DNA of 64,000 nt from Ammoniphilus oxalaticus (GTDB lineage: Bacteria > Bacillota > Bacilli > Aneurinibacillales > RAOX-1), in NCBI RefSeq assembly GCF_003609605.1, contig NZ_MCHY01000008.1, forward strand, positions 558,001-622,000, in the 5' to 3' direction. Below, piece after piece: positions 1 through 8,690 of this stretch; the first letter of the stretch is position 1; each line of letters starts with the position of its first letter. The notes under the pieces were generated by a model. It was given only the letters and a program-made list of their open reading frames with translations. It was not told the origin of the DNA and did no database searches. A program made the translations under genes and the position numbers.

Positions 1-157
<157 letters not shown>

Positions 158-160
158 AAC

Positions 161-187
161 AAAAGCGGGGAAATCCCCGCTTTTTCT
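161..187 (+). terminator. rho-independent terminator of rpsO
   Basis: A GC-rich stem, AAAAGCGGGG paired with CCCCGCTTTT around a 4-base AAAT loop, runs into a T-tract a few bases after the rpsO stop codon. Confidence 0.9.
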
Positions 188-342
188 GTTGTTGCAGTGA
201 CTGGAGGAAAATGGCTAATCAGCCAGTTTTTTAGCTAATAAAGTGAAATGAACGATTTCCTCTTTAATTTTTGGGTTAGCAGGAAATACTAGCTTAATGA
301 AGAAGTGCTTATATGATAATAGAAATGAAGGGAGGCACTATC

Positions 343-2472
343 ATGGAGATTTTTGAATACGAGTTAGGTGGTCGTAAATTGACCATCGAATATGGAAAAG
401 TGGCCAAACAAGCGAATGCGTCGGTATTAGTGCGTTATGGTGATACGGTTGTGTTGTCGACTGTGACCGCATCAAACGATCCATCCCATTTAGACTTTTT
501 CCCATTAACGGTTAACTATGAAGAACGTCTGTATGCTGTCGGGAAAATTCCAGGGGGGTTCATTAAGAGAGAGGGCAGACCCAGCGAAAAAGCAATTTTA
601 GCAAGTCGTTTGATCGATCGCCCGATTCGCCCGCTTTTCCCAGAAGGTTTCCGTAATGAAGTGCAAGTTGTGAATGTTGTAATGTCAGTTGATCAAGATT
701 GTTCCTCCGAGATTGCGGCAATGATTGGAACGTCCGCGGCGTTATCTATTTCTGATGTTCCGTTTAGCGGGCCGATCGGTGGAGTGATTGTTGGACGGAT
801 TGACGGCGAATTCGTGCTGAATCCGACGATTGAACAGCTTACGCAAAGTGATATTCATCTTGTCGTAGCTGGAACGAAAGAAGCAATCAACATGGTGGAA
901 GCGGGGGCTGAAGAAGTCTCTGAGGAGGTCATGTTGGAGGCAATTATGTTCGGTCATGATCACATTCGTTCGATTGTTAGCTTTGTTGAAGACATCCAGG
1001 CGAAGATTGGTAAACCGAAAATGAATGTTGTTTTACACGGTGTGGATGAGGAGATTGATCAGGCCGTTCATACGTTTGCAAAAGATCGTCTAATTGAAGC
1101 CATTAAGATTGAAGAGAAGCATGCCCGTCAAGAGGCGATCGATGCGATTGATGAGGAAGCAAAGGAGCATTTTGCGGAACAGTTCCCAGAACAAGAAAAG
1201 GCCATTTCAGAAGTGATCCAGACGATTGTGAAGGAAGAGGTTCGTCGTCTGATTACGGAGGAGAAGGTTCGCCCAGATGGTCGTTCAATAGAAGAGATTC
1301 GTTCGATTTGCTCTGAGGTTAACTTGTTGCCGAGAACGCATGGATCTGGATTGTTTACACGGGGTCAAACACAAGCGATGAGCATTTGTACGCTTGGAGC
1401 GTTAGGCGATGTGCAGATCCTAGATGGTCTTGGTATCGAAGAGACGAAGCGTTTTATGCACCATTATAACTTCCCGCCATTTAGTGTCGGTGAAGCAAGA
1501 CCTTTGCGGGCGCCTGGAAGACGTGAGATTGGACATGGGGCGCTAGGTGAAAGAGCGTTAGAACCCGTTATCCCTTCGGAAGAAGAATTCCCATATACGA
1601 TTCGCCTTGTCTCTGAAGTCCTAGAGTCAAATGGTTCAAGTTCGCAAGCAAGTATCTGCGCTAGCGTCTTGGCGATGATGGATGCTGGTGTTCCGATTAA
1701 AGCGCCTGTCGCTGGGATAGCAATGGGACTTGTTAAAGAAGGCGGGAACGTTGCGATCTTATCTGATATCCTTGGTCTGGAAGATCACCTTGGCGATATG
1801 GACTTTAAAGTTGCGGGTACGCGTCAAGGGATTACAGCCTTACAGATGGATATCAAAATTGAAGGAATCGATCGCGCTATTTTGGAACAAGCGTTGCAAC
1901 AAGCAAAAGAAGGCCGTATGCACATTTTAGACAAGATGCAAGAAGCGATCACAGCCCCAAGGGAACAGTTATCCCCGTTCGCGCCTAAAATTACAACGAT
2001 GAAAATCGATCCCGATAAAATTCGCGATGTAATTGGCCCAGGCGGAAAGATCATCAACAAGATCATTGAAGAAACGGGCGTTAAAATTGATATTGAACAG
2101 GATGGCAGAATTTTTATCGCATCAGTAGATGAAACAATGAACAATAAAGCAACACAAATCATTGAGGATCTTGTGCGCGAAGTAGCTGTTGGACAAGTCT
2201 ACTTAGGCACCGTCAAGAGAGTCGAAAAGTTTGGCGCCTTTGTCGAAGTGTTTAGCGGCAAGGAAGGGCTCGTTCACATTTCTCAACTAGCGGAAGAGCG
2301 TGTTAATAAAGTAGAAGACATCGTTGAGGTTGGCGATCAGATCATGGTTAAGGTTGTTGAAATAGATAACCAAGGTCGCGTGAATTTATCGCGTAAGGCA
2401 TTATTAAAAGAAGAGCGTGAAAGCAAAGAGGACGCGGAAGGAAAACGAACGGAAACGAAAGTTTCGAAGTAA
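343..2472 (+). CDS. pnp: polyribonucleotide nucleotidyltransferase (PNPase)
   Basis: Phosphorolytic 3'-5' exoribonuclease of mRNA turnover, normally a trimer in the cytoplasm. 709 residues from ATG 343, close to the 705 of B. subtilis. Two RNase PH-type halves (about 10-145 and 310-530, the second beginning RPDGRS), a KH domain with the GPGG loop near 565, and an S1 domain from about 618 ([16 protein letters not shown]) are all visible. An upstream in-frame ATG at 313 exists, but a GGGAGG Shine-Dalgarno sequence lies 7 bases before 343, so 343 is preferred. The roughly 185-base gap after rpsO contains small hairpins that may form the leader. Confidence 0.97.
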   Translation: MEIFEYELGGRKLTIEYGKVAKQANASVLVRYGDTVVLSTVTASNDPSHLDFFPLTVNYEERLYAVGKIPGGFIKREGRPSEKAILASRLIDRPIRPLFPEGFRNEVQVVNVVMSVDQDCSSEIAAMIGTSAALSISDVPFSGPIGGVIVGRIDGEFVLNPTIEQLTQSDIHLVVAGTKEAINMVEAGAEEVSEEVMLEAIMFGHDHIRSIVSFVEDIQAKIGKPKMNVVLHGVDEEIDQAVHTFAKDRLIEAIKIEEKHARQEAIDAIDEEAKEHFAEQFPEQEKAISEVIQTIVKEEVRRLITEEKVRPDGRSIEEIRSICSEVNLLPRTHGSGLFTRGQTQAMSICTLGALGDVQILDGLGIEETKRFMHHYNFPPFSVGEARPLRAPGRREIGHGALGERALEPVIPSEEEFPYTIRLVSEVLESNGSSSQASICASVLAMMDAGVPIKAPVAGIAMGLVKEGGNVAILSDILGLEDHLGDMDFKVAGTRQGITALQMDIKIEGIDRAILEQALQQAKEGRMHILDKMQEAITAPREQLSPFAPKITTMKIDPDKIRDVIGPGGKIINKIIEETGVKIDIEQDGRIFIASVDETMNNKATQIIEDLVREVAVGQVYLGTVKRVEKFGAFVEVFSGKEGLVHISQLAEERVNKVEDIVEVGDQIMVKVVEIDNQGRVNLSRKALLKEERESKEDAEGKRTETKVSK

Positions 2473-2523
2473 AGTTTTCCTTTCGGACTTGTCCGAAACC
2501 TCTCTAAAAACAACATAGGAATT

Positions 2524-2554
2524 GAAAAAGCTTCGAGATTAGAAGCTTTTTTTG
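2524..2554 (+). terminator. terminator of pnp
   Basis: Stem AAAAAGCTTC / GAAGCTTTTT with a 7-base loop (2525-2551), continuing as a T-run, about 50 bases after the pnp stop. Confidence 0.85.
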
Positions 2555-2681
2555 CTTGTAAAAACCTCGATGAAAAATGTTCATGGAGGTTTTTTTAGTT
2601 GAGCCGCATTCTTATACATACTTGAAACAAGACTGTCATACCTTGTACCAATGGAAAAAATGGGCATTGGAGGCGGTTGGG

Positions 2682-3653
2682 ATGAACAAGAGAAGAGCGC
2701 AGTCCCAAGTTTTAATGGGCGGCCTATTTCTTTTGCTATTTTTATATTTATTTAATTCCCCTACGATTGATCAATATATCGCGAGTGTGAAAGGACAACC
2801 CGTTGTCGCTCCGATCCAGCAAGCGGAGTGGATTGAAAAGTTGGAGGAGTTGAAAAGCAAACATGATCTTAAGCCAATTGACGCCCGCATTGATCCCGTT
2901 TGGAAGGCCATTCCTGGGTATGACGGACTAAAATTAGATATAGAGGCATCGATCGAGAATCTAGGTAAACGGGGTAAATGGGATGATGAGGCCGTTGTTT
3001 TTGAAGAAGTAAAACCAACTGTCGTCTTATCTGATTTAAAACCATCGCCCATTTATCGCGGAAATGCGGAGAAACCGATTATCAGTTTTATGATTAATGT
3101 CGCATGGGGTAATGAGCATCTGCCTTCCATTTTGGAAACGTTGGACCGCTATAAAGTGAAGTCAACCTTTTTCTTGGATGGGTCATGGGTAAACAAATAT
3201 CCGGACGAGGCGAGGAAAATCAAAGAGGCGGGCCATGAAATCGGCAGCCATGCCTATTCGCATCCGAAAATGGCCGATATTTCATTAAACAGAATTCGCC
3301 TGGAAATTACGAAAACAAATGAAGTATTGCAAAAAGAACTTGGTGTGAAACCGACATTGTTCGCGCCCCCCTCAGGATCGTTTGATGATCGAACGGTGCA
3401 GATGGCCGCGCAAGAGGGAATGTACACGATCTTGTGGACGCTCGATACAATCGACTGGCGCAAACCCGCCCCAAGTGTCATTCTTGATCGAATTAACCCG
3501 CAGTTGGCTAACGGCAGCTTAATCCTGATGCATCCCACGAAGGAATCCGCGATTGCTTTACCGAAGATGATTGAGGCGGCCAAAGCAAAAAAATTAAAAG
3601 TCGGAACGGTGAGTGAACTGCTCTCTTCAAAACGAATTTACACTATTGAGTAG
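2682..3653 (+). CDS. ylxY: YlxY-type polysaccharide deacetylase-like protein, probably exported
   Basis: NodB-fold protein of 323 residues with an N-terminal membrane anchor or uncleaved signal (VLMGGLFLLLFLYLF, about 9-23). The fold begins near residue 130. The HxxxH metal motif is present (GSHAYSHP, about 187-194), as are LDTIDW near 250 and LILMHP near 282. The first motif, normally TFDDGP, reads MINVAWGNE, so the catalytic and metal-binding aspartates are missing; activity as a canonical deacetylase is doubtful. ATG 2682 has GGAGG 8 bases upstream; the open frame extends in-frame to 2577 but gives an unlikely N-terminus. The position after pnp and before an M16 protease matches B. subtilis ylxY-mlpA. 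Confidence 0.85.
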   Translation: MNKRRAQSQVLMGGLFLLLFLYLFNSPTIDQYIASVKGQPVVAPIQQAEWIEKLEELKSKHDLKPIDARIDPVWKAIPGYDGLKLDIEASIENLGKRGKWDDEAVVFEEVKPTVVLSDLKPSPIYRGNAEKPIISFMINVAWGNEHLPSILETLDRYKVKSTFFLDGSWVNKYPDEARKIKEAGHEIGSHAYSHPKMADISLNRIRLEITKTNEVLQKELGVKPTLFAPPSGSFDDRTVQMAAQEGMYTILWTLDTIDWRKPAPSVILDRINPQLANGSLILMHPTKESAIALPKMIEAAKAKKLKVGTVSELLSSKRIYTIE

Positions 3654-3737
3654 GGTTCAACATTCTGATATAGTAGATATATTGTCAAAAATTAGATGCT
3701 TTTTAATCGTATAGGTTTTTTAAGGAGGCTTTCACTC

Positions 3738-5000
3738 GTGATCGAAAAATACACCCTTGATAATGGGGTTCGCGTCATTGTTGAGAAGATCCCAACAGTT
3801 CGATCTGTTGCTTTAGGGATATGGGTAGGTACAGGTTCCCGCCATGAAGAAGCAGGAAACAATGGAATATCACATTTTACTGAACACATGCTTTTCAAGG
3901 GAACGAAATCGCGATCTGCGAAAGAGATAGCCGAATCGTTCGATCATATCGGGGGACATGTGAATGCGTTCACCTCTAAAGAATATACATGTTATTATGC
4001 TCGTATCTTGGACGAACACGCTCCGCTGGCGCTCGATATATTAGCGGATATGTTTTTCCATTCAACTTTTGATGAGGAAGAAATTACGAAAGAACGAAAA
4101 GTCGTGATTGAAGAAATAAAGATGTATGATGATACGCCAGATGATCTTGTTCATGATTTGATTGCAAAGGCGAGTTTTCAAAATAATCCGCTTGGGTATA
4201 GCATTCTTGGGACGGAAGATGTGTTGAACACGTTTACGCGGGATACGCTTATTGACTATGTAGAGCAACGTTATACACCCTCAAACTTGGTCATTACCGC
4301 CGCTGGAAATGTAAGCGATCAATTGTTAGATTCGATCCAAAGTTACTTTTCAACCTTTTCAAGGGAACTAAAGCCGTCGAGTGGAGCGCTAGATGCGCGC
4401 GATTTTGATTCGACGGTCCGCATTAGACAGAAGGAAACGGAACAAGCGCATCTATGCCTTGCTTTCCCTGGGTTAGAAATTGGGAATGAAGATATTTATT
4501 CGCTTATTTTGACGAACAACATTTTAGGAGGAAGCATGAGTTCACGCCTGTTTCAAGAAGTGCGCGAACAACGAGGACTCGCCTATTCTGTATTTTCCTA
4601 TCATTCATCGTTTAAAGACAATGGGATGTTTACCGTCTATGCGGGTACGGCGCCTCACCAGTTGGAGGAAATGTACAAGGTAATTACCTCCACGTTACAG
4701 CAATTGAAGCGGGATGGGATGAGCGCGGACGAATTGAAAAAAGGCAAAGAACAATTAAAAGGAAGTTTAATGTTAAGTTTGGAGAGTACCAATAGTCGAA
4801 TGAGCCGATTGGGTAAAAACGAATTGTTGCTTGGCAAACATCTTACGCTCGATGAAATTTTGGAGCGGGTTGATCAGGTCAGCTTAGAACATGTCCGAAG
4901 CACAATCTTTAAAGTGTTGGACAATAAGATGTCAATCGCCTTGGTAAGTCCGTTTGAGCAACTGCCAGCAACCTTTAATCAAAAGGATCTGTTAAGTTAG
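3738..5000 (+). CDS. mlpA: M16 family zinc metalloprotease MlpA (YmxG)
   Basis: 420-residue pitrilysin/processing-peptidase-like protein. The inverted zinc motif HFTEH lies at 46-50 and the distal glutamate region EEIKMYDD follows about 75 residues later. The C-terminal half has the second M16 repeat, with LGGSMSSRLFQEVREQRGLAYSV. The start is GTG 3738, nine bases after AAGGAGG; the longer frame from 3696 lacks a good ribosome site. In B. subtilis this protein has been linked to control of extracellular protease levels; I infer the same type here from gene order. dut follows 22 bases later, so they are probably co-transcribed. Confidence 0.93.
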   Translation: MIEKYTLDNGVRVIVEKIPTVRSVALGIWVGTGSRHEEAGNNGISHFTEHMLFKGTKSRSAKEIAESFDHIGGHVNAFTSKEYTCYYARILDEHAPLALDILADMFFHSTFDEEEITKERKVVIEEIKMYDDTPDDLVHDLIAKASFQNNPLGYSILGTEDVLNTFTRDTLIDYVEQRYTPSNLVITAAGNVSDQLLDSIQSYFSTFSRELKPSSGALDARDFDSTVRIRQKETEQAHLCLAFPGLEIGNEDIYSLILTNNILGGSMSSRLFQEVREQRGLAYSVFSYHSSFKDNGMFTVYAGTAPHQLEEMYKVITSTLQQLKRDGMSADELKKGKEQLKGSLMLSLESTNSRMSRLGKNELLLGKHLTLDEILERVDQVSLEHVRSTIFKVLDNKMSIALVSPFEQLPATFNQKDLLS

Positions 5001-5022
5001 TTAGAAAGATAGGTGACATGTT

Positions 5023-5475
5023 TTGCAACAGCAAGTGAATATTCAGATTATGAAGTTGCCTGGAAACGAGGACATCTCACTTCCAAAAAAAATGTCGGAG
5101 ACCGCTGCGGGTTTTGATCTGTATGCGGCTGTTCGGAAAGCGGTTCAGTTAATGCCGGGTGAACGGGTGTTAATCCCAACCGGCTTTGCCCTTGCGCTGC
5201 CGTCGAGTATGGAAGCCCAAATCCGACCACGCAGCGGATTGGCATTGAAGCAAGGGGTAACTTGCCTCAATGCTCCAGGCACGATTGACGCTGATTACCG
5301 CGGGGAAGTTGGCGTAATCTTAATCAATCATGGAGAGAATCCGTTTGTCATTGAACGCGGTGATCGGATCGCTCAAATGGTAATCCAGTGGTTGCCCATC
5401 GTTACCTTAAATGAGAGCGATGCGCTGCCGCCTACTGAGCGCGGCGCCGGCGGGTTTGGACACACTGGGGTTTAA
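5023..5475 (+). CDS. dut: deoxyuridine 5'-triphosphate nucleotidohydrolase (dUTPase)
   Basis: Hydrolyses dUTP to dUMP and pyrophosphate, keeping uracil out of DNA and supplying dTMP synthesis. The 150-residue protein has all five motifs of the trimeric family: AAGFDLYAA, RPRSGLALK, GTIDADYRGEVGVI, GDRIAQMVI and the C-terminal ERGAGGFGHTG that closes over the substrate. The start is TTG 5023 with AGGTGA six bases upstream; no in-frame ATG fits. Confidence 0.95.
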   Translation: MQQQVNIQIMKLPGNEDISLPKKMSETAAGFDLYAAVRKAVQLMPGERVLIPTGFALALPSSMEAQIRPRSGLALKQGVTCLNAPGTIDADYRGEVGVILINHGENPFVIERGDRIAQMVIQWLPIVTLNESDALPPTERGAGGFGHTGV

Positions 5476-5658
5476 TTTATCATCAATTGGGAGGATCTAA
5501 GCCGAAGCTGTAAGCTCCTTGAAGTCTACACGGTTTTGTTGCGGCGTCAGCCCTCTGTCTAAAGGTACTTTCTGTATAGAAGGTACTTTTTTTCATCTTA
5601 CAAGCATATCTTCCAGTGCGAGGGTTTGCGCTCACAATGCTAGAAAGGACGGATCGGA

Positions 5659-5913
5659 ATGCGATTTAGCAAGTTTAGCGGGAAAGAAGTCATCGATTTA
5701 GATAATGGGGAACGAATGGGAGCTCTGGGGCATTCAGATCTTGTGATCGACCCCGAAACAGGGCAAATTGAGTCCATCATTTTACCAGGCGGATCAATTT
5801 TGGGTTTCCGTCGTCGAAGAAATGATGTTGTGATTCCTTGGCGCTCGATAAAAAAAGTTGGACCAGATATGATCATTGTAGAATTAAAGGAAAGAGGTCG
5901 GGCGGGTTCTTAG
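5659..5913 (+). CDS. ymxH: YlmC/YmxH family sporulation-associated PRC-barrel protein
   Basis: 84 residues with a PRC-barrel-like core: MRFSKFSGKEVIDLDNGERM, then LVIDPETGQIESIILPGG and VVIPWRSIKKVGPDMIIVE. The family is found in spore formers; its biochemical role is not known. ATG 5659 follows AAAGGACGG. It lies directly upstream of dpaA, as in B. subtilis, and may belong to the same sporulation unit. The 183 bases between dut and this gene hold no convincing gene; a short direct repeat (AAGGTACTT, near 5561 and 5580) is the only feature I noticed. Confidence 0.85.
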   Translation: MRFSKFSGKEVIDLDNGERMGALGHSDLVIDPETGQIESIILPGGSILGFRRRRNDVVIPWRSIKKVGPDMIIVELKERGRAGS

Positions 5914-5927
5914 TGTTTGAAACGCTG

Positions 5928-5952
5928 TAACGGATTCATAGGCCTCTACATA
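5928..5952 (+). promoter_or_regulatory. possible sigma-K promoter of the dpaAB operon
   Basis: TAAC (5928-5931), a 17-base spacer and CATAGGATG (from 5949) resemble the sigma-K consensus of an AC-containing -35 box and CATAnnnTA -10 box. Dipicolinate synthase genes are mother-cell, sigma-K controlled in B. subtilis. The final base deviates from consensus. Confidence 0.35.
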
Positions 5953-6067
5953 GGATGGGGGTAGAACGCAACGAATTCCAGCAAACCAATTTCAATATAA
6001 ACCATGAGTTTGCTACTTTCAAAGAGCGCTTCCCTGTAGTAAACTGTTGAAAGGGGTTAACTGCTAC

Positions 6068-6967
6068 ATGTTTACAGGAATTCAGGCTACCTTCATCGGA
6101 GGAGATGCTCGCCAACTCGAAGTGATTAAAAAGTTTATTGAATTGGATGCATCGGTCACGTTGATAGGGTTTGATAATCTGGAAAGCAATTTCACTGGCG
6201 CAGTTAAAAAAGAGTTATCTCTCGACGTGCTTAGGGATACAGATACGCTCATTTTACCGATCGTCGGAACAGACGAAAAAGGAAATGTGGAAAGTATTTT
6301 CTGTTCAAATTCCATCACTTTAACTGCCGATCATTTTGAGGCGATGAATCCGAACGTTTCAATTTATACCGGAATCGCGAAACCCTTTTTAAAAGAGCAA
6401 TGCGCGGCCAATCAATTAAGATTAACTGAAATCCTTGATCGAGATGACGTCGCCATTTATAATTCGATACCTACCGTTGAAGGGGCCTTGATGATGGCCA
6501 TTCAGAATACGGACATTACGATTCATGGATCTACTAGCATCGTGCTCGGCCTTGGCCGCGTCGGAATGTCTATGGCTCGAGCTCTCCATGCATTAGGAGC
6601 TCGAGTGAAGGTAGGCGCTAGAAACCCTAAAGATTTAGCTAGAATTTTCGAAATGGGATTAACTCCTTTTGAGCTGGGGGGTCTAGCGGACCAAGTCGTT
6701 GACGCTGATATTGTTTACAATACGATTCCGAAAATGATGCTTACCGAGCAAGTTATCGCCCGCATGCCGCATGATACGCTAATTATTGATCTTGCTTCCA
6801 AACCTGGAGGAACAGACTTTCGATATGCCGAAAAAAGAGGGATTAAAGCCTTGCTAGCGCCTGGTTTGCCTGGAATAGTTGCGCCTAAAACAGCAGGCCA
6901 GATCATAGCAAACACATTGTGTAGGCTGGTCACTAAGCATTTGGCAAATCGGGAGGGAACATCATGA
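6068..6967 (+). CDS. dpaA: dipicolinate synthase subunit A
   Basis: With DpaB it oxidises dihydrodipicolinate to dipicolinic acid, the calcium-chelated compound of the spore core. 299 residues against 297 in B. subtilis. The conserved start FTGIQATFIGGDARQLE, the sequence NSIPTVEGALMMAIQ, a Rossmann glycine motif GLGRVGM near 161, and LLAPGLPGIVAPKTAGQI near the C-terminus are diagnostic. ATG 6068 is chosen from the family N-terminus; an in-frame TTG at 6047 would add seven residues. It overlaps dpaB by four bases (ATGA), so the two subunits are translationally coupled. Confidence 0.96.
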   Translation: MFTGIQATFIGGDARQLEVIKKFIELDASVTLIGFDNLESNFTGAVKKELSLDVLRDTDTLILPIVGTDEKGNVESIFCSNSITLTADHFEAMNPNVSIYTGIAKPFLKEQCAANQLRLTEILDRDDVAIYNSIPTVEGALMMAIQNTDITIHGSTSIVLGLGRVGMSMARALHALGARVKVGARNPKDLARIFEMGLTPFELGGLADQVVDADIVYNTIPKMMLTEQVIARMPHDTLIIDLASKPGGTDFRYAEKRGIKALLAPGLPGIVAPKTAGQIIANTLCRLVTKHLANREGTS

Positions 6968-7563
6968 AATTAACAGGAAAAAGAATTGGATTTGGTGTCA
7001 CGGGATCACATTGCACATTAGAAGAAATCATGCCGCAGGTTCAAACATTGGTTGATGCGGGGGCGGAAGTGATTCCGATTATTAGCCATACAGTCGCTAC
7101 GACCGATACGTATTTCGGAAATGCGAAAGACTGGTTACAACAACTTCGAGATATTACAGGTCATCAAATAATTTCTACGATTGTGGACGCAGAGCCCCTA
7201 GGGCCAAAAAATCCGTTAGATATTATGGTGATTGCGCCGATGACGGGAGGTTCAACGAGCAAACTTGCTAATGCGTTGACTGATAGCCCTGTCTTAATGG
7301 CGGCGAAAGCAACGATGCGGACACACCGTCCAGTCGTTGTTGCGATTTCCACAAATGATGGATTGGGGCTGAACCTTGCAAATATTGCAAAGCTAATGGC
7401 TTCAAAAGATATTTACTTTGTTCCATTTGGGCAGGATTCGCCCGAGAAAAAGCCGAAATCATTAGTTGCGCGTATGGAATTGATCAAGGAAACTTGTGAG
7501 ATGGCGCTAGAAGGGAAACAGCTGCAACCTGTCGTCGTAGAAAAATTCAAATATATGAATTAG
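6964..7563 (+). CDS. dpaB: dipicolinate synthase subunit B
   Basis: 199-residue flavoprotein-like subunit of dipicolinate synthase. It starts MKLTGKRIGFGVTGSHCTLE and contains GPKNPLDIMVIAPMTGGSTSKLANA, a layout shared with flavin-dependent decarboxylase-type folds. Its function comes from its tight pairing with dpaA. GGGAGGG lies just before the start, inside the end of dpaA. asd follows 27 bases later in the same direction, joining dipicolinate and diaminopimelate synthesis in one transcriptional neighbourhood. Confidence 0.96.
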   Translation: MKLTGKRIGFGVTGSHCTLEEIMPQVQTLVDAGAEVIPIISHTVATTDTYFGNAKDWLQQLRDITGHQIISTIVDAEPLGPKNPLDIMVIAPMTGGSTSKLANALTDSPVLMAAKATMRTHRPVVVAISTNDGLGLNLANIAKLMASKDIYFVPFGQDSPEKKPKSLVARMELIKETCEMALEGKQLQPVVVEKFKYMN

Positions 7564-7590
7564 AAAAGAGTCTATAAAGGAGAGAAGATC

Positions 7591-8628
7591 ATGTCGAATT
7601 CAAAGACTTATAATGTAGCATTAGTGGGAGCAACAGGCGCAGTAGGAACTCAAATTTTGGGTTTACTTGAAGAACGTAATTTTCCGATTGGAAAATTAAA
7701 ATGTCTCTCCTCAGCAAGATCCGCAGGGGCCACGCTCACGTTTAAAGGGGAAACCGTCACGATTGAAGAGGCGACTCCAGAAAGTTTTGAAGGAGTTGAT
7801 ATCGCCCTCTTCAGCGCGGGCGGCAGCGTCAGTAAAGCGTTAGCGAATGAAGCCGTAAAACGCGGGGCTGTTGTGATCGACAATACAAGCGCTTATCGGA
7901 TGGATCCAGAGGTGCCGCTGGTTGTGCCAGAAGTGAACATGGATCACGCGAAAGAACACAAAGGGATCATCGCTAATCCGAATTGTTCCACAATTCAAAT
8001 GGTTGTGGCTTTAAAGCCGTTGCTGGATGAATATGGACTGGACCGAATCGTTGTTTCTACCTATCAAGCTGTATCTGGGGCAGGCAGCCGAGCAATCGAT
8101 GATTTGAAAAATCAAACCGAGGCGGCATTAGCTGGAAAAGAAGTGAAGGGCGAGATCTTACCGGTCGGTTCATTGCCTAAAAAACATCCAATGGCATTCA
8201 ATGCGATTCCGCAAATTGACGTGTTTGAAGACAACGGCTTCACAGCGGAAGAAATGAAAATGATCAATGAAACAAAGAAAATATTCGGTGATGATCAGAT
8301 CAAAGTCGCGGCGACCTGCGTCAGAGTACCGGTTCTTTTTGGACACTCTGAATCTGTATACATCGAAACGAAAAAGCCATTTGAAGTAGAAGATGTGAAA
8401 GAGTTGTTAACGAATTTTGAAGGGATTACTGTAGTGGATCAGCCAGCGGAGCAAGCCTACCCATTAGCGACGGACGCGGCAGGTAAGAAAGAGGTATTTG
8501 TCGGTCGAATTAGAAAGGATCTATCTTATTCGAATGGCCTGCACATGTGGGTTGTATGTGATAACCTAATTAAAGGCGCTGCTTGGAACGCTGTGCAAAT
8601 CGCTGAAAATTTAGTCGCCGAAAAATAA
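7591..8628 (+). CDS. asd: aspartate-semialdehyde dehydrogenase
   Basis: NADPH-dependent reduction of aspartyl phosphate to aspartate semialdehyde, the branch point to lysine/diaminopimelate, threonine and methionine. 345 residues. N-terminal nucleotide motif GATGAVG; catalytic cysteine within NPNCSTIQM (about residue 131); the substrate and hinge region KHPMAFNAIPQID and the C-terminal GRIRKDLSYSNGLHMWVVCD are typical of the Gram-positive enzyme. AAAGGAGAG precedes ATG. It lies between dpaB and dapG, the next enzymes of the pathway. Confidence 0.97.
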   Translation: MSNSKTYNVALVGATGAVGTQILGLLEERNFPIGKLKCLSSARSAGATLTFKGETVTIEEATPESFEGVDIALFSAGGSVSKALANEAVKRGAVVIDNTSAYRMDPEVPLVVPEVNMDHAKEHKGIIANPNCSTIQMVVALKPLLDEYGLDRIVVSTYQAVSGAGSRAIDDLKNQTEAALAGKEVKGEILPVGSLPKKHPMAFNAIPQIDVFEDNGFTAEEMKMINETKKIFGDDQIKVAATCVRVPVLFGHSESVYIETKKPFEVEDVKELLTNFEGITVVDQPAEQAYPLATDAAGKKEVFVGRIRKDLSYSNGLHMWVVCDNLIKGAAWNAVQIAENLVAEK

Positions 8629-8690
8629 AATAAACGATCGAATCTAAGCATGTTCCCTACAATGAATCTGGCAAGGGAGTATGAAGAATA

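Noticed and set aside
2599-2625. Eight-codon frame (TTG start behind GGAGGT) before ylxY
   Set aside because: Good spacing but too short to judge, and no coupling to the ylxY start.
5519-5701. Plus-strand open frame of 60 codons between dut and ymxH
   Set aside because: Overlaps the ymxH start, has a Cys/Ser-rich sequence without a family pattern and a poor ribosome site.
8629-8690. Lysine riboswitch before dapG
   Set aside because: The gap is only 62 bases and shows none of the conserved lysine-box sequence.
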